Source of the DNA: an uncultured Pelagibacteraceae bacterium | GTDB lineage: Bacteria; Pseudomonadota; Alphaproteobacteria; Pelagibacterales; Pelagibacteraceae | Length of the DNA stretch: 47,601 nucleotides | NCBI GenBank assembly: GCA_902597175.1 | Contig: CACJWN010000009.1 | Span: 1 to 47,601 of the forward strand | Direction: 5' to 3' | In this document: positions 35,862-43,483 of the stretch, in pieces | Layout of the letters: every line of letters starts with the position of its first letter | How positions within the stretch are numbered: the stretch's first letter is position 1 | Position numbers and translations under genes: made by a program | Notes under the pieces: model-generated | What the model was told of the DNA's origin: nothing | Seen by the model: only the letters and a program-made list of their open reading frames with translations | Databases searched by the model: none

Positions 35862-37230
35862 ATTTTTCCCTATATTTTTTAACAACTGAAAGAGCGATTA
35901 CATTTAAGAATAAAGTTACTATAAATAAAGATATTCCTAATGCAAAAGCTGATTGAGTTTTTGGATCTCCAAATTGTTGGTCTCCAATTAAAATTACTAC
36001 AATTTGCGCTGTAATGGTAGAAGTTGACTCAAGTGGATTCATTGTAAGATTAGCCGCTAGTCCTGAGGCCATTACAACAATCATTGTTTCTCCTATCGCT
36101 CTCGATACTGCTAAAAGTATCGAACCTACGATACCAGGTAGGGCTGCTGGAAAAATTACTTTTTTTACAGTTTCAGATTTTGTTGCGCCCATTGCGTAAC
36201 TCCCATCTCTTAAATTTTGAGGTACTGCCGTCATAACGTCATCGCTTAGACTTGAAATAAAAGGAATTATCATTACTCCCATAACTGCTCCTGCAGCTAA
36301 AGCGCTCTCCGCTGAAACTTGTAAACCCATAGCGTTACCAATTTCTTTAACAAAAGGACCGACGGTTAAAGCTGCAAAAAAACCATATACCACTGTTGGA
36401 ATACCAGCTAAAATCTCAATAATAGGTTTCGCATATTTTCTTACGCCTCTTCCAGCATACTCAGATAGATATATCCCACTCAGCAAACCTATGGGGATGG
36501 CAACACACATTGCAATAAAAGCAATAAAAAAAGTTCCAGCAAATAAAGGCACAGCTCCGAAAGCATCCTTCATTAATTCAGGATCTGGTTGGCCATCTCT
36601 TACAAAAGTTTTAGCAGGATACCAATGAGTTCCGAATATAAAGTCAAAGATTTTTACTGCTTGAAAAAACCTAATCGCTTCGAATAAAAGTGAAAAAACT
36701 ATTCCGATTGTAACTAAAACTGCGCCTAATGATGCAACAAATAACACCCATTTAAGAAAAATTTCTACTGGTTCTCTCATTCGATCATTTTTCTGAACAG
36801 ATCTATACGCAAAACTCAGAGAGAAAATTAAAATTGCTAAAATAATTGCTACTTTAGCGCTGTTAGCTATTCCTTTTAATTGAATGTACTTATTAGCAGA
36901 CTCATCTAGAAAATTAGTAATATTTCCCGTGTAAGTTCCTGCGGCTAATGCTTTAACCTTCGTGTAAATAAGCTGAAGCTCATTTTTAGTTAAGTTCTGA
37001 TCAGTGTAATCTTGTAAAATAAATGTTTTAACTATTGATGGTTCAAAAACTGACCAAAGAGCAAAAATTATTAATGCTGGTGCAGCACACCAAGCAGCTA
37101 AATAATATCCATAAAATTTTGGTAATGCCGTAAGTCTTTGTGATGATTGAATAACTAGAGCTTTTTTTCTACCGAAATAATAACTTGTGAAAGCTAAGAG
37201 AATAATAAAAGTTACAAGTATTAAATTCAT
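35854..37230 (-). CDS. pstC: Phosphate ABC transporter permease PstC
   Basis: 458 residues, also longer than the E. coli protein (about 320). A first transmembrane segment is followed by a periplasmic stretch and a second set of helices; the core shows GIPTVVYGFFAAL, the coupling loop GSYAMGATKSETVKKVIFPAALPGIV and RAIGETMIVVMASG. It forms the channel with PstA. A strong hairpin (37248-37274) separates it from pstS upstream, so its transcript level may be lower than that of pstS. Confidence 0.94.
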   Translation of the reverse strand: MNLILVTFIILLAFTSYYFGRKKALVIQSSQRLTALPKFYGYYLAAWCAAPALIIFALWSVFEPSIVKTFILQDYTDQNLTKNELQLIYTKVKALAAGTYTGNITNFLDESANKYIQLKGIANSAKVAIILAILIFSLSFAYRSVQKNDRMREPVEIFLKWVLFVASLGAVLVTIGIVFSLLFEAIRFFQAVKIFDFIFGTHWYPAKTFVRDGQPDPELMKDAFGAVPLFAGTFFIAFIAMCVAIPIGLLSGIYLSEYAGRGVRKYAKPIIEILAGIPTVVYGFFAALTVGPFVKEIGNAMGLQVSAESALAAGAVMGVMIIPFISSLSDDVMTAVPQNLRDGSYAMGATKSETVKKVIFPAALPGIVGSILLAVSRAIGETMIVVMASGLAANLTMNPLESTSTITAQIVVILIGDQQFGDPKTQSAFALGISLFIVTLFLNVIALSVVKKYREKYE

Positions 37231-37247
37231 ATTGAGCTTCCAGAGAT

Positions 37248-37274
37248 AAAAAGGGGGTAAAATACCCCCTTTTT
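37248..37274 (-). terminator. Attenuating hairpin between pstS and pstC
   Basis: AAAAAGGGGGTA and TACCCCCTTTTT form a 12-base perfect stem with a three-base loop, and the minus-strand 3' side ends in five T residues. It lies 15 bases after the pstS stop codon and 17 bases before pstC. It is likely a partial terminator or 3' stabiliser that lets pstS be made in excess of the membrane components. Confidence 0.75.
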
Positions 37275-37289
37275 GTTTAATTGATACTA

Positions 37290-38294
37290 CTACTTCTTAG
37301 CAGGCATGTTAACTAACTTCGTAGCGTTAGTTCTAGATGTTTTGTATAACTTGCCATCTAGAGGTACTAGCCCGATATCAGTTAAATAACCTTTATTACC
37401 CATAGCTTTTTTACTTGTGAACTCTTTTACGAATTCATGTAAGCCAGGTACAACGCCCACGTGAGCTTTTTTCACATAGAAGAATAAAGGTCTTGCAACT
37501 GCGTAACTGTAATCTTGAATCGAAGATAGACTTGGTTGACCACCTTCAATGCTTGCAGCTTGCAATTTATCTTTTGCAGCTAAGAAATAACTGAAACCAA
37601 AGAAACCGAACATTTCTTTGTCCGCAGCTAATTTTTGAATAATAAGTGAGTCGTTCTCACCAACTTCAATTACCGCACCATCTTCTCTTAACGCTTTATA
37701 TTTAGCGCCAGCTTTTTTAGAAGCATCATCGATACCTTTTTTCATTACTAATGAATTCCAAGCATCTCTTGTTCCTGATGTTCCTGGAGGCACCATAACT
37801 TTGATAGGGTAGTTTGGTAATGATGGGTCGATATCACTCCAATTTTTATATGGATTTGGTACTAACGCACCATCTTTAGCAACCTCTTTTGCTAATGCTG
37901 CCCATAATTGTTTTTTTGTAAAGTTTACTGGTTTAGCATCTTTAGAATAAGCTAACGTTATTCCGTCGTTACCAACTGTAATCTCTACGATTTCTTCAAC
38001 ACCATTTTTTTGACATAGCGCATACTCTTTAGCCTTCATAGCTCTAGATGCATTTGTTATGTCTGGGTGCTCTGTACCAACTCCAGCACAGAATAATTTA
38101 GCTCCACCACCTGTTCCTGTTGACTCGATTACTGGTGTTTTAAATTTACCAGACGAACCAAATCTTTCAGCAACGATTGTTGCATAAGGGAATACAGTTG
38201 AAGAACCTACGATTTTAATCTGATCTCTAGCTTGAGCAGAAGTTACAACTAACATTGCAACTAATGAAGCTAAAGCGATTGATAGTTTTTTCAT
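37290..38294 (-). CDS. pstS: Phosphate-binding periplasmic protein PstS
   Basis: 334 residues with a cleavable signal peptide (MKKLSIALASLVAMLVVTSAQA, cleaved after A22). The mature protein shows IKIVGSSTVFPYATIVAERF, ESTGTGGGAKLFCAGVG and the phosphate-contacting GTSGTRDAW region. It captures phosphate in the periplasm for PstCAB; it is among the most abundant SAR11 proteins in phosphate-poor water. A Pho-box-like site lies 69-86 bases upstream, immediately beside a 20-base dyad. Codon choice is less extreme, consistent with high expression. Confidence 0.97.
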   Translation of the reverse strand: MKKLSIALASLVAMLVVTSAQARDQIKIVGSSTVFPYATIVAERFGSSGKFKTPVIESTGTGGGAKLFCAGVGTEHPDITNASRAMKAKEYALCQKNGVEEIVEITVGNDGITLAYSKDAKPVNFTKKQLWAALAKEVAKDGALVPNPYKNWSDIDPSLPNYPIKVMVPPGTSGTRDAWNSLVMKKGIDDASKKAGAKYKALREDGAVIEVGENDSLIIQKLAADKEMFGFFGFSYFLAAKDKLQAASIEGGQPSLSSIQDYSYAVARPLFFYVKKAHVGVVPGLHEFVKEFTSKKAMGNKGYLTDIGLVPLDGKLYKTSRTNATKLVNMPAKK

Positions 38295-38342
38295 TGTTTA
38301 TCCTTTCATTTATTAATTAATTAACAAACATTGGATTCATAA

Positions 38343-38362
38343 AATTAAGAGGACTCTTAATT
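38343..38362. promoter_or_regulatory. 20-base dyad beside the pstS Pho box
   Basis: AATTAAGAG (38343-38351) and CTCTTAATT (38354-38362) are perfect nine-base arms with two bases between. The dyad touches the downstream edge of the Pho box and covers the place where a -10 element is expected. Such close arms favour a protein-binding operator over an RNA hairpin. No known regulator is assigned. Confidence 0.55.
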
Positions 38363-38380
38363 ATTACAGATATGTTACAA
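38363..38380 (-). promoter_or_regulatory. Pho-box-like site before pstS
   Basis: On the minus strand TTGTAAC-ATAT-CTGTAAT shows two seven-base direct repeats with a four-base AT spacer, the architecture of the PhoB site (CTGTCAT-N4-CTGTCAT), with A for C at the fifth base of both repeats. It lies upstream of pstS, the expected PhoB target. Confidence 0.7.
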
Positions 38381-38401
38381 ATTTATTAAAATGATAACTT
38401 T

Positions 38402-39013
38402 TTAGTTGAACTTTCTAGTTATCTCGATTTGTTGATAATCAGAGGCTAAAGACCCTCCGCAACTAAAAGGTCTTACTTTATTTTTAACTGCGTAGGATTG
38501 AGTTGGCTTTAATGTAACTTCTAGTTGTACAAAGTTAACTAATTTTTGTGTAAAACTTTTATCATATCTCCAAGCATTCCATTGTGTTGGAGCGGTGAAT
38601 ACTTCACTTAAATAAGATGCAGCTTTTGAGTGAATCATATTGCTCTCGTTTTGTCCTTTTAAAAGATTATTTTTAACTTTTTCAAAAATTTTTCTACATT
38701 TAATTGAGTCCACCATGTACGAGTTAGCATTTAAATGAGTGCTCATCGGTGCTGACACAATTAATTGAATTCCATCGTCTCTTCTAGAAAATATAGCTTC
38801 AGTATAAATTGTAGATACATTTTTATTATCTACTTCAAGAACTAAATCGTTTTTAGCTTGCCTAAGATCGTTTTTAAGTCTTAAAAGTCCAAGATCAAAA
38901 ACTGTAAGAGGTTGAGAACGTAAAGTTTTCTCAATTAAGTTTACATCTGCCTTAACAGTTGTAAAAATTAAAGTTAATAAAACCAGACTTATATAATTCA
39001 TTAATCTAGTCAT
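38402..39013 (-). CDS. Unrecognised secreted protein in the pho/pst cluster
   Basis: 203 residues; ATG at 39013, or possibly the next methionine (MNYISLVLL). A signal peptide ends about VKA at residue 22. The mature part is about 180 residues, mostly hydrophilic, with two cysteines (IKCRKIF and PFSCGGS) that could form a disulphide. Strand-like segments include YTEAIFSRRDDGIQLIVSAP and LVNFVQLEVTLKPTQ, the latter near the C-terminus. I recognise no family. It lies between phoR and pstS on the same strand, ends 21 bases before the Pho box, and so may be exposed in the periplasm under phosphate stress. Confidence 0.8.
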   Translation of the reverse strand: MTRLMNYISLVLLTLIFTTVKADVNLIEKTLRSQPLTVFDLGLLRLKNDLRQAKNDLVLEVDNKNVSTIYTEAIFSRRDDGIQLIVSAPMSTHLNANSYMVDSIKCRKIFEKVKNNLLKGQNESNMIHSKAASYLSEVFTAPTQWNAWRYDKSFTQKLVNFVQLEVTLKPTQSYAVKNKVRPFSCGGSLASDYQQIEITRKFN

Positions 39014-39076
39014 ACTAAAACTTTAACTATTTTGCCGTTTATCTCAAGATATAATTTAATAAAATTGTGATATTTG

Positions 39077-40273
39077 CTAAAATTTAGAAAAGTGAACCTT
39101 TATTTCGGTGCCCCTTTGAGTCTCACTTTTTATTTCTAACTCACCTCTATGCTGATTAACAATGTGCTTCACGATCGCCATTCCAAGTCCAGTGCCACCA
39201 ACTTTTTTACTTTTAGCTGCATCAACTCTAAAGAATCTTTCTGTAATTCTCGGAAGTTGTTCAGTTGGAATTCCAATACCATTATCTTTAATGGACACGG
39301 TATAAGAGTCTCCTATTACTTTTCCGTTACCTTGCCCACAATTAACTTCGATCTTTTTATTTTTTTCTGAATATTTTATACTGTTATCAATAATATTTGA
39401 AAAAACTTCAATTAATTTTTCATGATCGCCTTTAATAAAGAAATCATCTTTTATATTATTTTTAAATTCAAAAGATTTTAAATTTTTTTGATGGATGTCT
39501 TCAACGTTACTTAAAATTTCTTTTAAATTTACTTTATCTTGAGGCTGTATATGTTCCTCTAACTCAATTCTACTTAATGAAAGTAAATCTTTAATTAAGC
39601 TTTCCATCCTATCAGCTTGCTCAAGCATTATCGGTATGAATTTTTTTTGTGCTTCTAAATCATCTTTCGCATGTCCGCTTATAGTTTCTAGAAATCCTTT
39701 AATAGAAACTAAAGGCGTTTTAAGTTCATGGCTTACATTGGCTACAAAATCAGATTTGAACCTTTGCGCTTTTATAATATCAGTTAAATCTTTTAGAAAT
39801 AAAACAACTGAGTCAGGATCATCGACATATGAGGTCGGTCCAGAGAATAGATGAACTTTAAAGAACTGAAATGAGGGAGAGGATAATTCTAAATCCATAG
39901 TAATTGTCTCTTTTTTTAAAAGCACTAAATCAATATTTTGGAGTAAATCAGGAACTCTCAATAAAGTAGCCACGTGCTTATTTAAATTATTTTCTCCAAA
40001 TTTTTTTTTTGCACTACTATTAAAAAATTTGATATTTTTAAATTTATCTACAATTAAAATTAGATCATCGATTTGATTTATAATCTTTACTTGCTCATTA
40101 GTTTTTTCAATATTTTCATTGGTGATGTCTTCTATTCCCTCTTCATTATTACTTGGTTTGTTCTCTCTCTTAATATCGGATCTTGCCTCCATACCTGCTA
40201 CAATTGATTTTCTGGATACTGCAATTACTACGATCACAATTATTCCAGCAAGAGAGTAAAATAATAATTCCAT
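39077..40273 (-). CDS. phoR: Phosphate regulon sensor histidine kinase PhoR
   Basis: 398 residues. One N-terminal transmembrane helix (about 4-20) is followed by a PAS-like region, a dimerisation domain with phospho-acceptor His182 in VANVSHELKTPLVSIKG, and an ATPase domain with DNGIGIP and GGTGLGMAIVKHIV. There is no large periplasmic sensor, as expected for PhoR, which reads Pst/PhoU. It phosphorylates PhoB. A TATAAT lies six bases before the ATG, suggesting a leaderless transcript. It is separated from phoB by the pst genes. Confidence 0.92.
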   Translation of the reverse strand: MELLFYSLAGIIVIVVIAVSRKSIVAGMEARSDIKRENKPSNNEEGIEDITNENIEKTNEQVKIINQIDDLILIVDKFKNIKFFNSSAKKKFGENNLNKHVATLLRVPDLLQNIDLVLLKKETITMDLELSSPSFQFFKVHLFSGPTSYVDDPDSVVLFLKDLTDIIKAQRFKSDFVANVSHELKTPLVSIKGFLETISGHAKDDLEAQKKFIPIMLEQADRMESLIKDLLSLSRIELEEHIQPQDKVNLKEILSNVEDIHQKNLKSFEFKNNIKDDFFIKGDHEKLIEVFSNIIDNSIKYSEKNKKIEVNCGQGNGKVIGDSYTVSIKDNGIGIPTEQLPRITERFFRVDAAKSKKVGGTGLGMAIVKHIVNQHRGELEIKSETQRGTEIKVHFSKF

Positions 40274-40279
40274 GATTTG

Positions 40280-40285
40280 ATTATA
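40280..40285 (-). promoter_or_regulatory. -10 element directly before phoR
   Basis: TATAAT on the minus strand lies six bases upstream of the phoR ATG, so transcription would begin at or beside the start codon. No clear -35 hexamer, Shine-Dalgarno sequence or Pho box accompanies it. Confidence 0.4.
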
Positions 40286-40315
40286 CTTTAAAGATATAGA
40301 CTAAAGAAATATTTT

Positions 40316-41323
40316 TTAGCGGTTTGATACCGCACTATTTAAAAAGATTTTTGCGCAATTTTCCCAGGTATATTTTTTTGCATGCTCAATGCAAGCGCTT
40401 CTATCTGACTTAAGAGCTTCAAGTGCTGCTTTTTTAAGATCGTTGTTTAACGAGCCAATATTTGTGCCGTTAAAAATATCTTTTGGTCCAGCAACAGGGT
40501 ACGCTGCTACTGGCAATCCACATTTTAAAGCTTCTATAATTACAATTCCAAAAGTATCTGTTTTGCTCGGGAAAACAAAAACATCAGAAGAAGCAAAGTA
40601 ACTTGCAAGCTCACCATTTGTTCTCTCTCCTTTAAATATCGCTTCAGGATATTCTTTTTTTAGTTTATCTAAATCAGGTCCTTTACCGACAACTAATTTC
40701 GTACCTTCTAAATCTAAATCCAGAAATGCTCTTATATTCTTTTCAATAGATACTCTTCCCACATAAAGATAAATTGGTCTTTTATACTCTAAATTAATCT
40801 TTTTAGGCTTTTGAAATGCCCCGTGGTTTGCTCCTCTAGTCCAAACAACCATCTTATCCTTTTCAAAACCAATTTCTTGAAGTTCATTTTTCATCGACTG
40901 AGTTGTTACTAAAATTTTTTCCGCCTTTGAGTGAAATCCTTTAAGGAACTTTTGAGCAAGCTTAATTGGCAAATAAGGATAGTATAGCTTCAAATATTTA
41001 TCAAATTGAGTATGGTAAGACGTGGTAAACTTAAGCTTACTTTTTACACAATATCTTTTTGCAAATATTCCTATCGGACCTTCTGTAGCTATGTGAATTA
41101 TGTCAGCATCAGCTTTAGAAATTAATCTGCCTACTCTAGGCCAAACATTAATAGAAAGTTTTATTTCATTATATTTTGGCATTGGCACAGTAAAAAATTG
41201 ATTAGGTTCAATATATTCAACCTGATGTCCAATTTTTTTTAATTCATCGCCAAGATTTTTTAAAGTTCTACAAACACCGTTCACTTGCGGATACCAGGCA
41301 TCAGTAACGATTAAAATCTTCAT
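40316..41323 (-). CDS. agt: GT4 glycosyltransferase, probable diacylglycerol glucosyltransferase (Agt)
   Basis: 335 residues with the GT-B fold of family GT4: N-terminal ILIVTDAWYPQVNGVCRTL, linker TRGANHGAF, then PIYLYVGRVSIEKNIRAFL and the C-terminal EX7E-type region DVFVFPSKTDTFGIVIIEALKCGLPVAAYP. Relatives make mono-glycosyl-diacylglycerol. It follows the PlcP-type gene without a gap, matching the plcP-agt pair described in marine bacteria that replace phospholipids with glycolipids under phosphate starvation. Sugar specificity cannot be read from sequence. Confidence 0.82.
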   Translation of the reverse strand: MKILIVTDAWYPQVNGVCRTLKNLGDELKKIGHQVEYIEPNQFFTVPMPKYNEIKLSINVWPRVGRLISKADADIIHIATEGPIGIFAKRYCVKSKLKFTTSYHTQFDKYLKLYYPYLPIKLAQKFLKGFHSKAEKILVTTQSMKNELQEIGFEKDKMVVWTRGANHGAFQKPKKINLEYKRPIYLYVGRVSIEKNIRAFLDLDLEGTKLVVGKGPDLDKLKKEYPEAIFKGERTNGELASYFASSDVFVFPSKTDTFGIVIIEALKCGLPVAAYPVAGPKDIFNGTNIGSLNNDLKKAALEALKSDRSACIEHAKKYTWENCAKIFLNSAVSNR

Positions 41324-42139
41324 TTATTTATTTACTACTTTTAGATACGGCTCGTAATCAACAACATCACCTCTGATTTTGTCCCAGTCAATAACTTCCA
41401 TGCGACCATCAAAATGTTCTACTAAGAAAGTTGCACCTTCTACCCAATCACCACAATTTAAATATCTCACACCATCTAAGACTTGATCGGCAGAATGATG
41501 AATATGGCCGCAAATTATGCCATCAACATTTTTTCTTTTAGCATAAATTGCTAAAGTTTTTTCATAATCACCTATATATTTTACAGCGTTCTTTACTTTG
41601 TGTTTTAAATATTTTGCTAAAGACCAATTACCCTTTTTAAATAATCTTCTAAAAACATTGATAACAACATTAAACTCAAGTAAAAAACTATAAGCGACAG
41701 CTCCTACTTTTGATAACCATGGAGCATATTTCATGACTCCATCCCAGGCATCACCATGAACAACAATATACTTTTTATTATCTGAGCTTACATGTATGGC
41801 TTTATTTACAACTTCAATATCGCCAAAATGTAATGGTAAAAATTTTCTGAAGACATCATCATGATTTCCAACAATATATTTTACTTTTGTTCCATGTCTT
41901 GCTTTTCTTAATGTTTTTTGAATCACATCATTATGTTCTTGAGGCCAGTAAAATTTTGTTTTTAAAGCCCAAACATCAATGATATCACCAACAAGGTATA
42001 AATTCTCTGACCTTGAATGTTTGTAAAATTCTAATAATTTGTTCGCTGCACTTTTTCTATGCCCAAGGTGCAAGTCGGAAATAAAGATGCTTTTGTAATT
42101 TAAAATCTTTCCCTTAGATTTAGTTTGAATTGTTTCCAT
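41324..42139 (-). CDS. plcP: PlcP-type phospholipase C (metallophosphoesterase)
   Basis: 271 residues from the ATG at 42139 (METIQTKSKG); an ATG at 42178 would add a hydrophobic stretch that runs toward the Pho box. All metallophosphatase motifs are present: FISDLHLGH, VGDIIDVW, VGNHDDVF, VHGDAWDG and ICGHIHHS. The family includes LpxH-like enzymes and PlcP, which cuts phosphatidylcholine and phosphatidylglycerol to diacylglycerol. PlcP is preferred because of the adjacent glycosyltransferase, the pst/pho context and the Pho box; an LpxH role in lipid A synthesis is the alternative. Confidence 0.82.
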   Translation of the reverse strand: METIQTKSKGKILNYKSIFISDLHLGHRKSAANKLLEFYKHSRSENLYLVGDIIDVWALKTKFYWPQEHNDVIQKTLRKARHGTKVKYIVGNHDDVFRKFLPLHFGDIEVVNKAIHVSSDNKKYIVVHGDAWDGVMKYAPWLSKVGAVAYSFLLEFNVVINVFRRLFKKGNWSLAKYLKHKVKNAVKYIGDYEKTLAIYAKRKNVDGIICGHIHHSADQVLDGVRYLNCGDWVEGATFLVEHFDGRMEVIDWDKIRGDVVDYEPYLKVVNK

Positions 42140-42184
42140 ATTTTTTATAAAACGAATCTCTAGTAAAAGTAGAATCATAAATAT

Positions 42185-42202
42185 GTTACAGAATTGTTAA
42201 AA
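42185..42202 (-). promoter_or_regulatory. Pho-box-like site between plcP and the kinase gene
   Basis: On the minus strand TTTTAAC-AATT-CTGTAAC has the same 7-4-7 direct-repeat layout as the pstS site. It is oriented toward plcP, 46 bases before its start codon, and ends one base before the divergent kinase ATG at 42204. Confidence 0.6.
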
Positions 42203-42203
42203 T

Positions 42204-43100
42204 ATGAATAAAAAATTGAATTTTGCGGTGATATTTAACGCAAATGCAGCAGGTGGTAGAAAACTTAAATTAATTAACAAGGTCATTAATCTTTTAGAAA
42301 AAAATCATATTGTAGATCTTTTTAAAACTGAAAGCGAAGATCATGCAAGGAATGTATTTAAAGAATTGTCTAATAAAAAATTTGATCGGTTAGTATTTGC
42401 TGGCGGTGACGGGAGCGTATGTTTTGGTATTAATGAAATGTTTAAAAGTGATAATCTAAAAGACAAATTAGTTGGATACATACCTGCTGGCACTGCAAAT
42501 ATTTTACAAATAGAAACTCAAATTAAGAAAAAGGCGGAGGAGATTTACAACGTCCTAGTATCAGATAATCATAAGAAAATTTCATTAGCAAAAATAAATG
42601 ATAAGTACTTTTTCTTGATGGCTGGTGTAGGTTTTGACTCTCGAATTGTTGAGTCCATAAATACTAATATTAAAAAGTATCTTGGAAAAGTAATTTTCGC
42701 TTTAAAAGGTTTTCAGCATTTTTTATTTTTAAAAAATAATAAAATGGAGGTTGAGGTAGATAATGAAAAAATTATGGCTGATTGGATTTTATGTACTAAT
42801 TCAAAATACTATGCTGGTCCCCATTCTATAACAAATGATACCAATATATTTGAAAACAGGATAGTAGCTTACATATTTAAAGACCTGACCAGAATAAAAT
42901 TACTTTATTATGTTTGGTTAATTTTAACCAAAGGCGACTTAACTCCTGCAAAAAGTGTAATTAAAAAAGAATTGAACAGATTAAAAATAAATGGTGTAAA
43001 CAATAAAGTTCTATCACAGGTTGATGGTGAAAATTGTGGTTACGTAAACAGTCTTGAGATCCAAAAAACAGACAGATTTATAAATTTATTAGTTCCGTAG
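42204..43100 (+). CDS. Diacylglycerol kinase family lipid kinase
   Basis: 298 residues. The N-terminus AVIFNANAAGGRKLKLINKV, the GGDGS loop in VFAGGDGSVCFGINE, and VGYIPAGTANIL followed by LMAGVGFDSRIVE are the hallmarks of the DAGK/YegS/LCB5 family, which phosphorylates diacylglycerol, sphingoid bases or related lipids. It is divergent from plcP-agt with a 64-base gap and no visible ribosome binding site. It could return diacylglycerol released by PlcP to phosphatidic acid when phosphate returns; substrate and role are inferred from context. Confidence 0.85.
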   Translation: MNKKLNFAVIFNANAAGGRKLKLINKVINLLEKNHIVDLFKTESEDHARNVFKELSNKKFDRLVFAGGDGSVCFGINEMFKSDNLKDKLVGYIPAGTANILQIETQIKKKAEEIYNVLVSDNHKKISLAKINDKYFFLMAGVGFDSRIVESINTNIKKYLGKVIFALKGFQHFLFLKNNKMEVEVDNEKIMADWILCTNSKYYAGPHSITNDTNIFENRIVAYIFKDLTRIKLLYYVWLILTKGDLTPAKSVIKKELNRLKINGVNNKVLSQVDGENCGYVNSLEIQKTDRFINLLVP

Positions 43101-43191
43101 GATTTTCTAAATTTTTTCAACTTTTAGTTTAAAAGATTTTTCTTAATTTCATTTGAAAAATTTTTTAGATTATTTTAGATTTTTCTTTTTT

Positions 43192-43196
43192 GGAGG
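43192..43196 (+). promoter_or_regulatory. Perfect Shine-Dalgarno before the lysine-rich gene
   Basis: GGAGG lies six bases before the ATG at 43203, the ideal spacing. Most starts in the window have weak or no such signal, so it decides the start and supports the reality of this small gene. Confidence 0.75.
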
Positions 43197-43202
43197 AACA
43201 AT

Positions 43203-43400
43203 ATGAAAAAAAAGTTAAAAAAAAACGAAAAGAAAAAGAAAAAAATACTAAAATCAATCGATAAGCTTAAAAATAAGATAAGCACTAAACAAAAAAAACT
43301 ATCAAAGATTGATCTAAAGATAGCTAGTATCGAGAAAAAAATCGCTGAAAAAAGAGCTAATAAAAATAAAGAACCTATCACAGCATCTTTAAATAATTAG
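43203..43400 (+). CDS. Small lysine-rich coiled-coil protein
   Basis: 65 residues, 24 of them lysine, very basic, with heptad-like leucine and isoleucine spacing through ILKSIDKLKNKISTKQ and ASIEKKIAEK, suggesting a coiled coil. A perfect GGAGG (43192-43196) six bases before the ATG, rare in this window, argues that it is truly translated. It is followed by an intrinsic terminator at 43420-43442, making it a short independent unit. I recognise no family. A nucleic-acid- or polyphosphate-binding role would suit the charge but is speculative. Confidence 0.75.
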   Translation: MKKKLKKNEKKKKKILKSIDKLKNKISTKQKKLSKIDLKIASIEKKIAEKRANKNKEPITASLNN

Positions 43401-43419
43401 TTTATAAATAAATTAAATG

Positions 43420-43442
43420 CCCCTGATTTAAAAAATCAGGGG
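43420..43442 (+). terminator. Intrinsic terminator after the lysine-rich gene
   Basis: CCCCTGATTT and AAATCAGGGG form a ten-base stem with a three-base loop, followed by TTTATTTG. It starts 20 bases after the stop codon. The reverse strand also has a short AT-rich tail, so it may serve the convergent glycerophosphodiesterase gene too. Confidence 0.75.
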
Positions 43443-43483
43443 TTTATTTGCACGACGATAAATATATTTTCAAGTTTTCAAGC

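Noticed and set aside
43175-43381. Phenylalanine/leucine-rich reading frame on the minus strand
   Set aside because: It is the antisense of the lysine-rich gene, which has a perfect Shine-Dalgarno sequence; AAA codons read backwards give TTT.
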